From the NCBI GenBank assembly GCA_023436805.1, contig JAEZHT010000006.1, forward strand, positions 1 to 21,359: a DNA stretch of 21,359 nucleotides. The letters run 5' to 3'. The translations under genes and the position numbers were made by a program. Shown here piece by piece: positions 21,222-21,359 of this stretch (the stretch's first letter is position 1; each line of letters starts with the position of its first letter). This DNA comes from Bacillota bacterium. GTDB taxonomy: Bacteria > Bacillota_I > Bacilli_A > Acholeplasmatales > UBA5453. The notes under the pieces are model-generated. The model saw only the letters and a program-made list of their open reading frames with translations, did not search any database and had not been told where the DNA came from.

Positions 21222-21359
21222 TTATTTGTTGAAAATTTCTTTATAACGTTTCATTGAATCTTGAATGATTTCTTCAGCAACTGATTTGTCGCCTATATCT
21301 AATATATATGTCTTTTTGCCTTCGAGTGACTTGTAAATTTCAAAAAAGTGCCCCATTTC
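21222..21359 (-). CDS. ppa: Inorganic pyrophosphatase, C-terminal end only
   Basis: The minus strand is open from the right window edge to a TAA at 21222-21224, giving 45 residues that begin EMGHFFEIYKSLEGKK and end SMKRYKEIFNK. The HFFExYKxLEGKK block followed by an acidic-basic helix (DKSVAEEIIQDSMKRY) is the C-terminus of family I (soluble, Mg-dependent) pyrophosphatases. The catalytic Asp residues lie outside the window. It would pull forward PPi-releasing steps such as nucleotide polymerisation and PyrR-type phosphoribosyl transfer. It probably forms a two-gene unit with yebC. Confidence 0.85.
   Translation of the reverse strand, partial: EMGHFFEIYKSLEGKKTYILDIGDKSVAEEIIQDSMKRYKEIFNK

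Noticed and set aside
1..21359. CRISPR array, tRNA genes, prophage
   Set aside because: No regularly spaced direct repeats, no tRNA-like T-loop GGTTCGA context outside coding regions, and no phage structural or integrase genes were found.
1..21359. Mycoplasma genetic code (TGA as Trp)
   Set aside because: TGA ends several genes exactly at coupled ATGA junctions, and Trp is coded by TGG in the conserved motifs.

Overview
The window looks like chromosomal DNA from an Acholeplasma-type mollicute. It is AT-rich, genes are tightly packed with ATGA and TAATG junctions, and TGA serves as a real stop codon (tdk, apbE, rnfE, rnfG2, the nuclease), so it is not the Mycoplasma code. Carotenoid genes, an Rnf complex and a surface nuclease lipoprotein fit Acholeplasma or a close relative. 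The genus is my inference; no 16S rRNA is present.

Layout. 1-752: the 5' part of an IS200/IS605-type tnpB (minus strand) and its leader, then a small SRP RNA. 753-1846: tadA and tdk. 1885-5870: a minus-strand operon crtI-crtB-polyprenol kinase-like-DUF92. A divergent plus-strand gene for a tocopherol-cyclase-family protein (5965-6930) leaves from the same intergenic region. 6994-9951: rpmE and a large surface lipoprotein nuclease. 10065-12302: apbE, a NusG_II-domain gene and a Gx-transporter gene. 12398-18509: an Rnf operon in the order rnfC-D-G1-G2-E-A-(66-aa Cys protein)-B. 18526-21359: glyA, pyrR, yebC and the 3' end of an inorganic pyrophosphatase gene.

Two modules stand out. (1) The prenyl-lipid block joins phytoene or dehydrosqualene synthase and desaturase with homologs of three plant tocopherol-pathway families: VTE5-like polyprenol kinase, VTE6-like DUF92 and VTE1-like tocopherol cyclase. 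A simple reading is salvage of prenyl alcohols to diphosphates for carotenoid synthesis, with the VTE1/CrtC-fold protein modifying the product. (2) The Rnf block is atypical. It has two tandem RnfG proteins with two FMN-binding domains each, all four carrying Ser where Thr normally takes the covalent FMN. RnfB is cut down to its membrane anchor and first Fe-S domain. A tiny Cys4 membrane protein sits between rnfA and rnfB and resembles the Nqr maturation factor NqrM in design. ApbE, encoded just downstream from its own promoter, would do the flavinylation.

A recurrent extended -10 promoter, TGTTATAAT, precedes at least five genes and decides several starts. Every start given here that differs from the longest reading frame was chosen from the position of the Shine-Dalgarno sequence or promoter.
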